This document shows positions 20,066 through 29,961 of a stretch of 64,000 nt of DNA, piece by piece; the stretch's first letter is position 1, and each line of letters starts with the position of its first letter. Location: positions 19,908 to 83,907 of the forward strand of contig JAAFIK010000003.1 of assembly GCA_013298665.1 (NCBI GenBank), written 5' to 3'. This DNA comes from Chitinophagales bacterium. GTDB lineage: Bacteria; Bacteroidota; Bacteroidia; Chitinophagales; Chitinophagaceae. The notes below the pieces were generated by a model. The model did no database searches, had not been told where the DNA came from, and saw only the letters and a program-made list of their open reading frames with translations. A program made the translations under genes and the position numbers.

Positions 20066-20638
20066 CTATTTGGGCTTAAAGAAATATACGACCAGGATTA
20101 CCGCGCTTTCTGATCCGTTGTTTACCGGATTGTGCGGAGCCGTTGCATCAAAATACAGCGAGTCGCCTTCTTCCATCTGGTATTGCTGATCGCCGATATG
20201 GTAGTCTATTTTGCCTTTTAGTAAAAATTTAAATTCGTAAGCATCGGTGGTTACCATTGGCCTGGTGGCACCTGGTGATACGGTGAGCAACACAAAATCT
20301 ACATGGTAGTCTAAAGTGGTGGTGGAAAACAGTCGCTGGTAAACGAATCCTTCTGTGTGTTCTTTTTCAAAATACTGGTATTGCCCGGCTTTTTTAAAAA
20401 TCACCTTCTCTTCAGCCAGCACATCAATTTCCTTAAAAAAATCATTCAGGTCAATTTCCAACCCTTTGATTACGCTCAGCAAAACGGTAAGTGAGGGGAT
20501 GGTACGGCTGTTTTCGATCTGTGAGAGCAGGCTTTTTGATACACCAGCCATTTCTGCAAGTTCCTGCAGCGTTATCTTTTTGTGCTTCCGTACTTCCCTG
20601 AGCCTGTTGCTGATTTGAATAATGATATCTTCTGCCAT
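20066..20638 (-). CDS. XRE-family transcriptional regulator with C-terminal cupin
   Basis: HTH ITLQELAEMAGVSKSLLSQIENSRTIPSLTVLLSV; cupin YHIGDQQYQMEEGDSLYFDATAPHNPVN. Confidence 0.9.
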   Translation of the reverse strand: MAEDIIIQISNRLREVRKHKKITLQELAEMAGVSKSLLSQIENSRTIPSLTVLLSVIKGLEIDLNDFFKEIDVLAEEKVIFKKAGQYQYFEKEHTEGFVYQRLFSTTTLDYHVDFVLLTVSPGATRPMVTTDAYEFKFLLKGKIDYHIGDQQYQMEEGDSLYFDATAPHNPVNNGSESAVILVVYFFKPK

Positions 20639-21039
20639 AAGGTAAATCCGAAGTTGTTTTTGGCTTCTATGCTGCAAGTATAATCAAATCTGGTTGAATC
20701 AAAGCGCCTGACACTTTTGCCCCTCCTTAACCATGGCTTGTATATATGGTTATTGGGGAATAAAAAAATGCTGGATTTTTTTGTAAAAGTTTTTTTATAA
20801 CAATTTAAAATGACATCAGGATTTTGGTACAGAAAATTTTCATAAATGCAGGCTTTTTTTTACGCTGCGCAGGGCAATACCCGGGTACGCCTCATGATAA
20901 AAACCAGCATATGACCGTAATTTTACGGGATATCTGTTACTATTTTTCCACAATTCATCATGCGGGACATAAGCCTGTTGCTTTTGCCATTTATAAAAGT
21001 TAAATTGTTGTATTCTTTAACTTCTTCAAACTAACTTTT

Positions 21040-24000
21040 ATGCTAAAGCTTAAGCTTCTCATGACGACTTCATGTCTCTTGCTTGCGGGGTACGGGTTTA
21101 CACAGGTACAGCAGGTAAGGGAAAATCAGGCGGGTATTTCCGAGCGTTTGCAACAGGAGATTGATATGACCAAAGACCCTGTGCTGGGCTATGTGCCTAA
21201 GGCAAGGTTGCTCAATGCCTATCAATACCGTTCAGCCCGTATCGCACAAATGAACGAGGCCAGCCGGGCGCCTTTGTTTACATGGACAGAACGTGGCCCC
21301 AACAGTGATGTGGTGGGACCCAGCAACGGCAATACAAGGCCGGGCAATGGTAAGACTTCGGGCCGTGTACGCGCCATCTGGGAAGACCTGGGTGATGCCA
21401 CAGGCAAAACGGTATGGGTAGGCGGTATTGATGGCGGACTCTGGAAGACCAATGATATCACGCTGAATCCGGCTACCTGGACACCGATTAATGATTTCTT
21501 TGGTAATCTTGCCGTAGCGAGTATTTGCCAGGATCCGTCTGATGTAAACATTATGTATTTTGGTACCGGCGAAAAGGCCATCAATGCTGATGCCGTTCGG
21601 GGTGCCGGTATCTGGCGCAGTACCGATCACGGTGCGAACTGGACGGTTATGCCGGGTACAGCAAACTTCTGGAATGTGAGTAAAGTGATTTGTGATGCTG
21701 CCGGAAATTTGTATGTGGGCTGCAATTCTATCTCCAATACCGCAGGGTTACAGCGTTATACAAAAGCTACGGCTACCTGGACTAATATTACACCATCGGG
21801 GCTTGATCCAAGAATACCCGATCTGGAACTGAGCAGCACCGGCAGACTGCATATTACCTGTGGCTATTTCAATACGCCGGCTGCAAGTGCCGGTTACCGC
21901 TATACGGATAATCCTGCTACGGTTATGTCTGCCGGATGGACCTCTCCGGCGGTTTCTTTTTCGCCGGTTCAATACAATGTAGACCTCGCCAGTAATGGCA
22001 ACACGCTGTACGCATTGCCTTCAGCAGCTCCTGTCGGCAATAACTACAATGTAAACACCATCTACAAATCAACCGATGGTGGTGCAAACTGGGCAGCTAC
22101 GGGCAGTACGCCGGGATTTACGAGTGGACAGGCCTGGTATTGCATGGGTATTGCGGTTGATCCGAATAATGCGGACAATGTTATTGTAGGCAGCCTCGAT
22201 TGTTATAAGTCAACCACCGGCGGAGCCAGTTGGTCAAAAATCAGCGAATGGATTGGTACCACGGGTCAGTATGTGCATGCTGATCAGCAGATCATCACCT
22301 GGCGCAGCAACAACCAGGTACTTATCGGCAGTGATGGCGGGGTACACTATTCTGCGAATGGCGGCGCTACTATTTCAGACCGGAACCAGGGTTTGCGCAT
22401 CAAACAGTTTTACGCTGTAGCCAATCACCCTACATCCACCAACTATTTCCTGGTGGGCGCACAGGATAACGGGGTTCACCAACTGAATAGCGCGGGACTG
22501 GGCGCTTCTGTTGAAGTAACCGGTGGCGATGGGGCTTTTGTACATATTGACCAGGATCAGCCACAGTTTCAATGGGGCTCCTATGTGTACAACCAGTACA
22601 GGAGAAGTACCAATAGTGGCTCATCCTGGACGTCGGTAAATTTTTCCGGCTCGGCAGGGCAATTTATCAATCCAACGGATTATGACGATGTTAATAATAT
22701 CATGTACTGCAGTGGTAATGCAGATACTTACCTGCGCTGGAGTAACCCGCAAAGCGGCAGTACTTTTACAGCAGTAACCATGAGTGGTCTCAGTACCGGC
22801 AAGGTGACGGCGGTTAAGGTATCCCCCTATACGAATCATACGGTGTACTTTGGTGGCGGGGGTAATGGTATTGCGCCTTCGCTCATCAAAGCAACCGGGG
22901 CAAATGCCACGCCCGTACTCACCAGCATTATCGGTGCAGGTATGACAACGGCGAGCGCCCGTATTTCCTGTATAGAACTGGGTACGGATGAACAGAATAT
23001 TATTGTGGTGTATTCCAATTTCGGCGTCAGCAATGTATGGGTAACCAATAATGGCGGTACCACCTGGACGGCTATTGATGGCAACCTGCCTGATATGCCT
23101 GTACGCTGGGCAATGTTTTATCCCGGTAGCAATACGAGAGCCATCATTGCTACAGAAACAGGTGTTTGGCAAACAGAACTGATCAATGGAGCGGCCACGA
23201 TCTGGGATCCCGAAACGGGCTTCCCCAATGTGCGTACTGATATGCTCCAATACAGATCGGGCGATGGATTGCTTGCTGCCGCTACACATGGCAGGGGATT
23301 GTTTACCACGATTGTTGGTGCCGCACCTTCCTGCGGCAATGTTACCGGCTTAAACGCTACTGCCATTGCCAATACGGGTGCTACAGTGAACTGGACGGCG
23401 GTAAGTGGCGCGGTTAGCTATGATGTAGAGTATAAACTGAATGCTTCGGCTACCTGGACGAATGCAGCCACGGCTACCACGGGTCTGTCCGTTGTCCTGA
23501 GTGGCCTTACGCAGGGCAGCCTGTACGATTACCGCGTACGGGCAAATTGTGCTGCGGCTACAGGTACTTATGCACAGGCACAGTTTACCACCACATCGCC
23601 CGCCACCTGTAATGCTCCTGCAGGCCTGGCATCAGGTTCCATTACTTCCGGTGGTGCTACGGTAAGCTGGACAGGGGTGAGTGGTGCAATCAGCTACGAT
23701 GTTGATTACAAGTTAAGCACTGCCGCTGCCTGGACAAATGCAGCAACAACCACTACGGCAACCTCAACAGTGATCAGTGGATTAACAGCCGGTACTTTAT
23801 ACGATTGGCGTGTACGTACCAATTGCAGCGGATTGAGCAGTACTTACAGCCAGGCACAATTTACTACTGCTGCGGTATCTGTCTGCCCCGGTCCGCTTGA
23901 TGTAAGTACCAATGGTACAGCTTCAGGTGCCGCCACAATTCCGTTCAATACGGATGTAAAAGGAACCATCAGCCCAACCGGTGATAATGATTATTATAAA

Positions 24001-24519
24001 TTTGTGATCAATACCGGCGGTACGGCTACCATTACGTTAAGTACATTACCTGGTGATTATGACCTCAAACTGTACAGCAGTAATGGTACTTCGCAGTTGG
24101 CCATTTCGCAACTTGGCAGTACAAGCAGTGAAACGATCAGCCGTACCTATACGGCCGGTACTTATTATGCACACGTGTATGGATACAATGGCGCCAACAG
24201 TGCTGCTACGTGCTATACATTACGCGTGCAATTGGGTACGGCCAGTGTGAATGGCATTGAGGGTGTTGAACCCGGCCTTACTACGGTAAAGCTGTTCCCC
24301 AATCCTGTACAGGATAAGTTGAATGTATATATTGTAGGAGATAATACGCCGAAAGACTTTGTGCTGACAAATGCTGCGGGGAAAGTGGTATATACACAAA
24401 GGCTTACTGACATGATCACTACGCTGGATATACAACAGTTGTTGAAAGGTATCTATTTTGTAAAAGTTACCGGTAAAAAAGGTGAACTGATTTACAAGGA
24501 TAAACTTATTAAGCAATAA
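21040..24519 (+). CDS. Secreted T9SS-type protein with BNR/sortilin-like propeller, two FN3 domains, PPC-like domain and C-terminal sorting domain
   Basis: Repeated GGxxWT Asp-box-like motifs; two FN3 repeats; LKLYSSNGTS PPC-like region; C-terminal VKLFPNPVQDKLNVYI...KGIYFVKVTGKKGELIYKDKLIKQ. Confidence 0.88.
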   Translation: MLKLKLLMTTSCLLLAGYGFTQVQQVRENQAGISERLQQEIDMTKDPVLGYVPKARLLNAYQYRSARIAQMNEASRAPLFTWTERGPNSDVVGPSNGNTRPGNGKTSGRVRAIWEDLGDATGKTVWVGGIDGGLWKTNDITLNPATWTPINDFFGNLAVASICQDPSDVNIMYFGTGEKAINADAVRGAGIWRSTDHGANWTVMPGTANFWNVSKVICDAAGNLYVGCNSISNTAGLQRYTKATATWTNITPSGLDPRIPDLELSSTGRLHITCGYFNTPAASAGYRYTDNPATVMSAGWTSPAVSFSPVQYNVDLASNGNTLYALPSAAPVGNNYNVNTIYKSTDGGANWAATGSTPGFTSGQAWYCMGIAVDPNNADNVIVGSLDCYKSTTGGASWSKISEWIGTTGQYVHADQQIITWRSNNQVLIGSDGGVHYSANGGATISDRNQGLRIKQFYAVANHPTSTNYFLVGAQDNGVHQLNSAGLGASVEVTGGDGAFVHIDQDQPQFQWGSYVYNQYRRSTNSGSSWTSVNFSGSAGQFINPTDYDDVNNIMYCSGNADTYLRWSNPQSGSTFTAVTMSGLSTGKVTAVKVSPYTNHTVYFGGGGNGIAPSLIKATGANATPVLTSIIGAGMTTASARISCIELGTDEQNIIVVYSNFGVSNVWVTNNGGTTWTAIDGNLPDMPVRWAMFYPGSNTRAIIATETGVWQTELINGAATIWDPETGFPNVRTDMLQYRSGDGLLAAATHGRGLFTTIVGAAPSCGNVTGLNATAIANTGATVNWTAVSGAVSYDVEYKLNASATWTNAATATTGLSVVLSGLTQGSLYDYRVRANCAAATGTYAQAQFTTTSPATCNAPAGLASGSITSGGATVSWTGVSGAISYDVDYKLSTAAAWTNAATTTTATSTVISGLTAGTLYDWRVRTNCSGLSSTYSQAQFTTAAVSVCPGPLDVSTNGTASGAATIPFNTDVKGTISPTGDNDYYKFVINTGGTATITLSTLPGDYDLKLYSSNGTSQLAISQLGSTSSETISRTYTAGTYYAHVYGYNGANSAATCYTLRVQLGTASVNGIEGVEPGLTTVKLFPNPVQDKLNVYIVGDNTPKDFVLTNAAGKVVYTQRLTDMITTLDIQQLLKGIYFVKVTGKKGELIYKDKLIKQ

Positions 24520-24537
24520 ACTATTTTTTGTCACCCC

Positions 24538-24578
24538 AAAAAGCGGCTGTCTCAAAATATGGGACAGCCGCTTTTTTT
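24538..24578 (+). terminator. Rho-independent-like terminator
   Basis: aaaagcggctgtctcaaaatatgggacagccgcttttttt, perfect GC-rich stem plus T-run just after stop at 24519. Confidence 0.85.
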
Positions 24579-25429
24579 ATTTGGTCACCCAATGAATACT
24601 GGCGTGCAGTAAACGATTGGCCGGTGTTTTATTTACCCTGGTAAGTGCATATTGTTGCTGAACCCGGGTTTTGCAGTAGAAAAATTTGGATTAAATGTAT
24701 TTCCCCTGCTTTACAAACAGTTTGTCAGACTACCCTTTGACTTTTTTGCCGCCACGTTAACATTGGTGGTGAAGGTAAGTACGCAAAATGGGGAACTTTT
24801 TTTTGTAAAATCCTTTTTCAGCTTTTTTGTGACAAATTTTTTTCTGGTCTAAAAAATGTCACAGCCTTGTGACAATTTTTTTGTGACAATTTAAAATGTC
24901 ACAATTTTTTTGTCACAATTTTTTTTCAGCATGATGGCGGTAATTTTTTACTTTGTGCAGGAGAATGGCCGGATTTTGAAATAAAAAGGAGCATTTCGTT
25001 ACCCGTACGGGTGCCATCATGTAATCCTGGTTTTATTGCTTATCCGTAATGAAGTATCCTGAACAAACTGAGGCCCGGCCTTTGTTTTAACAAATAGTAT
25101 ACTTTTTACCGTTTATATTTGTACAAGTCAGGAGAGAGACAACAGTTCTTATTTGATAACCAAAAATAAAACAGATGCCATCAACTTCCTTTCCGAAGCA
25201 ACCTTCTTTGGACACGAACTGCCTGATTTTCTATATTGAGCACCATTTTCCCGATTCTCTATACGTGTGATTTTATTGCGGTTGAAGGACTGACTTCCTT
25301 TGTCCGGGCAGTGCATAATTTCTCCTGGATAAAAATATATGCATGCGGCATCCCAATTATTTTTCAGCAGGCCAGACCTTTTGTCAACCAGTAAAAAGGT
25401 GTGGTCATTTTTCACATAAAACAAATAGT

Positions 25430-26347
25430 ATGAAAAAGAACATGCAGTTAACAGTAGCAGGATTCCTGTTCATGACCAGTGCGGCTTTTATGTCGTGCGA
25501 CAAACCTATTGTTGCGGGGAATACCGGTGGTGGTTCCGGTGGTGGTAACCCTAACCCTTCTGCTTTGGCCAAACGCGTCATCACTGATACGCCTTATGGC
25601 CCGGATCCCAAACAGCAAATGGATATTTACCTGCCCGCAGGAAGAAACAGCAATACCAAAGTAATCGTCATGATTCATGGCGGGGCATGGGTGGCGGGCG
25701 ACAAAAGAGACCTTGACGGTATTATCCTCACCTTTCAGCAAAAATGGCCGGAAGCTGCCATCGTTAACATCAACTACCGGCTCGCCAACACCACCAATAT
25801 TCATCATGCCGAAATTATGGCAGATATCAAAAGCGCGGTTGCGTTTGTGACCGGCAATAAAAACAGTTTGGCTGTATCGGATACGCTCGCCATGTTTGGT
25901 GCCAGTGCAGGTGGACAGCTTGCCCTGCTTTATACCTATACGCAGAATACAAATAACTATGTAAAATGTGTGGGCGATCTTTTTGGCCCGGCTGTACTGA
26001 ACGACTGGCAATGGTACAATAGTTATAATATTTTTCTTGGTGTATTTATCAAAGATGTGCTTAAACAGTACAATGGCAGTACCTGGGAAGCTGATGCTAC
26101 TGATTATATTGCCAATAGCCCTTATTCAAGGGTACAGGCCAATTCAAAACCAACGATCGTCTTTCATGGGCAGTGGGATCCGGTTGTACCGGTTTACCAA
26201 AGCCAGTGGTTCAGTGCTAAACTGGCGCAGTTGGGTGTGCCTTATGTGTATACAGAATATCCTTTTGAGTTTCACAGCCTGAATGCCGGCAATACGGTTG
26301 ATTGTGTCAGCAAAACAGTCAATTTCTTCCAGCGCTATATGCATTGA
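25430..26347 (+). CDS. Secreted alpha/beta hydrolase (esterase/lipase-like)
   Basis: VIVMIHGGAWVAGDKRD oxyanion HG motif; LAMFGASAGGQLAL (GxSxG); HSLNAG catalytic His region; start reset to MKKNMQLTVAG. Confidence 0.88.
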   Translation: MKKNMQLTVAGFLFMTSAAFMSCDKPIVAGNTGGGSGGGNPNPSALAKRVITDTPYGPDPKQQMDIYLPAGRNSNTKVIVMIHGGAWVAGDKRDLDGIILTFQQKWPEAAIVNINYRLANTTNIHHAEIMADIKSAVAFVTGNKNSLAVSDTLAMFGASAGGQLALLYTYTQNTNNYVKCVGDLFGPAVLNDWQWYNSYNIFLGVFIKDVLKQYNGSTWEADATDYIANSPYSRVQANSKPTIVFHGQWDPVVPVYQSQWFSAKLAQLGVPYVYTEYPFEFHSLNAGNTVDCVSKTVNFFQRYMH

Positions 26348-26361
26348 TGCATCAGATTGGC

Positions 26362-26406
26362 AATCCCGGTGTATGCCTGTTTTGCAGGACACACCGGGAT
26401 TTTTTT
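26362..26406 (+). terminator. Rho-independent-like terminator
   Basis: aatcccggtgt ... acaccgggatttttt stem-loop 15 bp after the hydrolase stop. Confidence 0.8.
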
Positions 26407-26448
26407 ATGGCCATTGTGTATAAACTTGCAAAGGAGTACGGGCGTTGA

Positions 26449-27213
26449 TTAACTGTTCATTACCGATCCGCAGTTGATATCAATGGTTTGCCCGGTTATA
26501 GAGGATTGCCGCAACAAATAACTGACGAGGTCGGCGATTTCGGCGGGGGTACTCATCCGCCTGAGTGGTACATGCTGCATGGCCATTTCATAAAACACCG
26601 CTTTGGTGATACCGATGCCATCGGCAATGCCTTGTAAACCCGCCTGCGCCATATCTGTATCCACCCAGCCGGGGCAGATGGCGTTGACCAGTATTTGTTC
26701 CGGGGCATATTCCACAGCCCAGCTCCGCATCAAACCGAGCAAACCTGCCTTGGAGGCACAGTAGGCCGAATAATTGGCTACCCCAAGCCGGGCGAGTACA
26801 GACGAGGTGATGATGATTTGTTTGCAGGGTTGTTGACTTTTGCGCAGGGCAGCAAGGAAGTATTGTACAGTGTAATAAGTGCCGGTAAGGTTAGTGGTGA
26901 TGATTTCCTGCCAGCGGTCGCCTTCCCCAAAATGGTTCTCCCCACCCAGGCCCGCATTGGCCACAATGCCATCCAGTATTAATGCAGGGTGCTGATCAGT
27001 TACTGCCTGCATGGCGGCGGCATTCGCTACATCTGCCACCAGCACCAGGTGCTCACCTTCACCCAGCAGCGATAATACGGCATTGAGTTTGTTCACATCC
27101 CGGCCCATTAAATAACAGGTATGCCCCTGCCGGGATAGTGCAACAGCGATGGCTTTACCGATACCACTACCGGCGCCTGTGATCAGGTAATTCATGTTAT
27201 ATGTATTGGCCAC
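26449..27213 (-). CDS. SDR-family oxidoreductase
   Basis: TGAGSGIGKAIAVAL, NAGLGG, YSAYCASKAG. Confidence 0.92.
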   Translation of the reverse strand: MANTYNMNYLITGAGSGIGKAIAVALSRQGHTCYLMGRDVNKLNAVLSLLGEGEHLVLVADVANAAAMQAVTDQHPALILDGIVANAGLGGENHFGEGDRWQEIITTNLTGTYYTVQYFLAALRKSQQPCKQIIITSSVLARLGVANYSAYCASKAGLLGLMRSWAVEYAPEQILVNAICPGWVDTDMAQAGLQGIADGIGITKAVFYEMAMQHVPLRRMSTPAEIADLVSYLLRQSSITGQTIDINCGSVMNS

Positions 27214-27269
27214 AAATGTAGGGCAATGCCTACAATGCGCAAGCGATAGCGGTTATGACAACAGCACGG

Positions 27270-27845
27270 CTAATGGTGTCCATGCATCGGGCAGCCCATC
27301 ACCTTTGTTTTGGTGACTTTAACGGGTTGTTTGTTCAGCAGCGCGTTTACGGCATTTTCTACATAGCGGGCTGTAATATTGTCGCCGGAGTAGTCATCGT
27401 CTATCGCACCTTCGTAGGCAATGGTAAAACCTGCGGGTGTATTGAGCAATATAAAGGTATGGGCATTCAGCTTTACATGGTATTTCGCGGTTACCTGTTC
27501 GGAGGCGTCGTGCAAAAGGGGATAAGTATATTTCAGGTCGGTTGCCCTTTTTTTCATGGCGGCGATACCATCTATGGGGTCGATCGCCACTACGGGGAAG
27601 CCAAGGCCGGCGTATTTGGTATGGAGCGCCTGTATACGAGCCTGGTAGGCGCTTGCTACGGGACAGGCATTGGTTACAAAAGTGAGGATTACACCTTTCT
27701 GCGTTTTAAAGTCCGATAAGGCCACGGATTGCCCGTTAACCGCATTCTTTAAATTAAAATCAGCAGCGGGGCGTGGCTGGGCAAACGCGTTAGTCATGAT
27801 GCATGTTGCTGCAATGGAGAGTAAAAACAGGCGACGCATTTTCAT
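27270..27845 (-). CDS. Secreted redoxin/thioredoxin-like protein (AhpC/TSA-like)
   Basis: Signal peptide MKMRRLFLLSIAATCIMTNAFAQ; GVILTFVTNACPVASAYQ. Confidence 0.82.
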   Translation of the reverse strand: MKMRRLFLLSIAATCIMTNAFAQPRPAADFNLKNAVNGQSVALSDFKTQKGVILTFVTNACPVASAYQARIQALHTKYAGLGFPVVAIDPIDGIAAMKKRATDLKYTYPLLHDASEQVTAKYHVKLNAHTFILLNTPAGFTIAYEGAIDDDYSGDNITARYVENAVNALLNKQPVKVTKTKVMGCPMHGHH

Positions 27846-28808
27846 TTGTTTTGTGTTGTGATAAACGAGTTTCAGGTCATATTGCAAGTGTAAGATACGC
27901 AAATGTTTAATGAAGTCCTTTGGACGGACCCTGAAAAATTGAGCAGGGCAGGGGGGCTTATTCATCCTCCTGGCTTCTAGTTGTACAACCAGTCCTGCGC
28001 CCGTCAGTTAACGGGTGCTGTATTCAGGTCAAAAAACGATTATAATACCGTTATTTTGCGCTTGCTCCCATCGGCGGCGCTGCATAGTTTTGCAGACACT
28101 TTTACTTTATCTGTATTGACAGCATAGAAGTGTGAGATTATAAAACCCAACCTGCATAGTTATCCATTCACTTTGTTGAAAAGGATGATCGCAGGCAAAA
28201 ATAACCCCATGCAAAAAAACAATAACCAGCCCAACCTGCCACATCAATATTGGTGGCAGCGCCTCAGCCTCATCATGTATCTGGTCAGCGGCCTGATATA
28301 TATTCCTCCAATACGGAGCATTCCGCTTATTGATGGCGTCCGGCCATTTCCCGAACGATTATAATGTACAAAAGGTTGTCATTTCCTGTGCATGTAGCTT
28401 TGGCTCAACATTTAAAACGGGTATGCAGGATAATGTTCAGGGTGGTATGGCTTTTCTGTTAAGCATGTCAAGAGATTTTTCTGGTTCTATTTGGATATCG
28501 GGGGTGGTTTCAACCATCCCTTTTTTGGTGTACTGAGGCTTAGCTGCGGACAATTTGTGACCACGCCTTTTTGCTGTATATGCTTCGTATGCCGGCAGTT
28601 ATTGCATCGATGCCTATACTGTCGCAGTACCCTGTTTATGGTATTGCATGCCTTGTAGAGAAGGATTTTCTTTGTATCATCAATTGTCATCATGCAATTG
28701 ATCACTTGTAAACATATAGCCGGTCATTCGCCATGAAAAACTATTGAAACCTGCGGGGGTCTTCAATGGCGGGGACTGATTTACTTAACAACACATACAT
28801 TTAAGGAC

Positions 28809-29843
28809 ATGAAAAAAAGAAACAAGTTTTTTTTGCTTGTGCTGGCTTCGGTAATGATGCTGGCAACGGGATGCCGGCGTAATACGGAATGGGTGGTTCC
28901 GGAAGGTGCAACAGGAGGGCGTACAACCGTAAGTGCGGCAGCGCGGGAAAATGGATTGGTGACTACGGTCGCGTATATAAAAAATCTCGATGATGGCAGT
29001 ATCGAGTATGCATTCAACGAGAAACAGGCCACTTTTGTGGTAAAGCGTACCCAGGCAGACTTTGAAAGGATACTGGTTATTGCCCGTGAAGGATTGGCGA
29101 AGTCAATGCCGGTGAAGATATATACAGTCGGGAGCAATGACCTTACTGATCTCACCTGGCCCGATCCGGTTGAAACAGATACTTACCTGAAATGGTACAG
29201 AGACAGGATATTTTCTCCCGAACCGGCAAGGAAGGTAAATGTTTCGGTGATTGAGTCAGCAAAGTTTAACGATGCCGTCTGGCAGAACTGGACTATATTC
29301 CGGCGTTGCACAAATGTGTTGCCGGACTATTCTACGGCATTGAAAATATTCAACTATTGTGCGGCCCAGGGTTGTTATCTCGGTTCTGCACTTGTACAAC
29401 CATGTATTCCTTTTGAGTATGTTCGCGATGGTTGTTTTGCAAGGGCGCATAAAATGCGGCAGATTATCGAGGGGAAGTATGGTTATTGCAGCGAAAAGGT
29501 ATTCAGCTATGGCTCCCTTAGTGTACAGGCGAATAAGTGGGGAGGCTGCTGTGTCAGTTGGTCTTATCATGTAGCCCCTCTGGTAAGGGTAAAGTCTGGC
29601 AGTTTTACTTTTTGTTATGTCATCGACCCGGGTATGTTTGATAAACCGGTACTGCTGGGTACCTGGCTGGCTGCCCAGGAAAATACTTCCTGCAATAGTA
29701 GTGCGAATGTAAACAGTTATTCGATACAGCCCTCATCGGCTTATACACCCGCGAGTAGCAGCACTTACTCAACCGATCCGGGATACAGCAAGACCAATGC
29801 GGATTTGGTTTACTATAATGCTGCAGGTAACACCTGTCAGTAA
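28809..29843 (+). CDS. Protein-glutaminase-like secreted lipoprotein
   Basis: Lipobox ASVMMLATGC; DGCFARAHKMRQIIEGKYGYCSEKVFSYGSL, CCVSWSYHVAPLV, CYVIDPGMF: Cys-His-Asp motifs in the order seen in Chryseobacterium-type protein-glutaminase. Confidence 0.85.
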   Translation: MKKRNKFFLLVLASVMMLATGCRRNTEWVVPEGATGGRTTVSAAARENGLVTTVAYIKNLDDGSIEYAFNEKQATFVVKRTQADFERILVIAREGLAKSMPVKIYTVGSNDLTDLTWPDPVETDTYLKWYRDRIFSPEPARKVNVSVIESAKFNDAVWQNWTIFRRCTNVLPDYSTALKIFNYCAAQGCYLGSALVQPCIPFEYVRDGCFARAHKMRQIIEGKYGYCSEKVFSYGSLSVQANKWGGCCVSWSYHVAPLVRVKSGSFTFCYVIDPGMFDKPVLLGTWLAAQENTSCNSSANVNSYSIQPSSAYTPASSSTYSTDPGYSKTNADLVYYNAAGNTCQ

Positions 29844-29901
29844 GCGGGAGCAGTCAATAGGTATCCTACCGGTACAGCGCACTTTTCAGTACAGCGTATT
29901 C

Positions 29902-29945
29902 CTATTACAGCAAACGGGGCGATATCGCCCCGTTTGCTGTAATAG
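29902..29945. terminator. 44-bp perfect palindrome between convergent genes; candidate bidirectional terminator
   Basis: ctattacagcaaacggggcgatatcgccccgtttgctgtaatag equals its own reverse complement. Confidence 0.75.
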
Positions 29946-29961
29946 TTTATTTGTATACCGG

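Noticed and set aside
28173-28536. Two small overlapping ORFs (63 and 68 aa)
   Set aside because: No recognisable family or clear signal; cannot distinguish a gene remnant from chance ORFs
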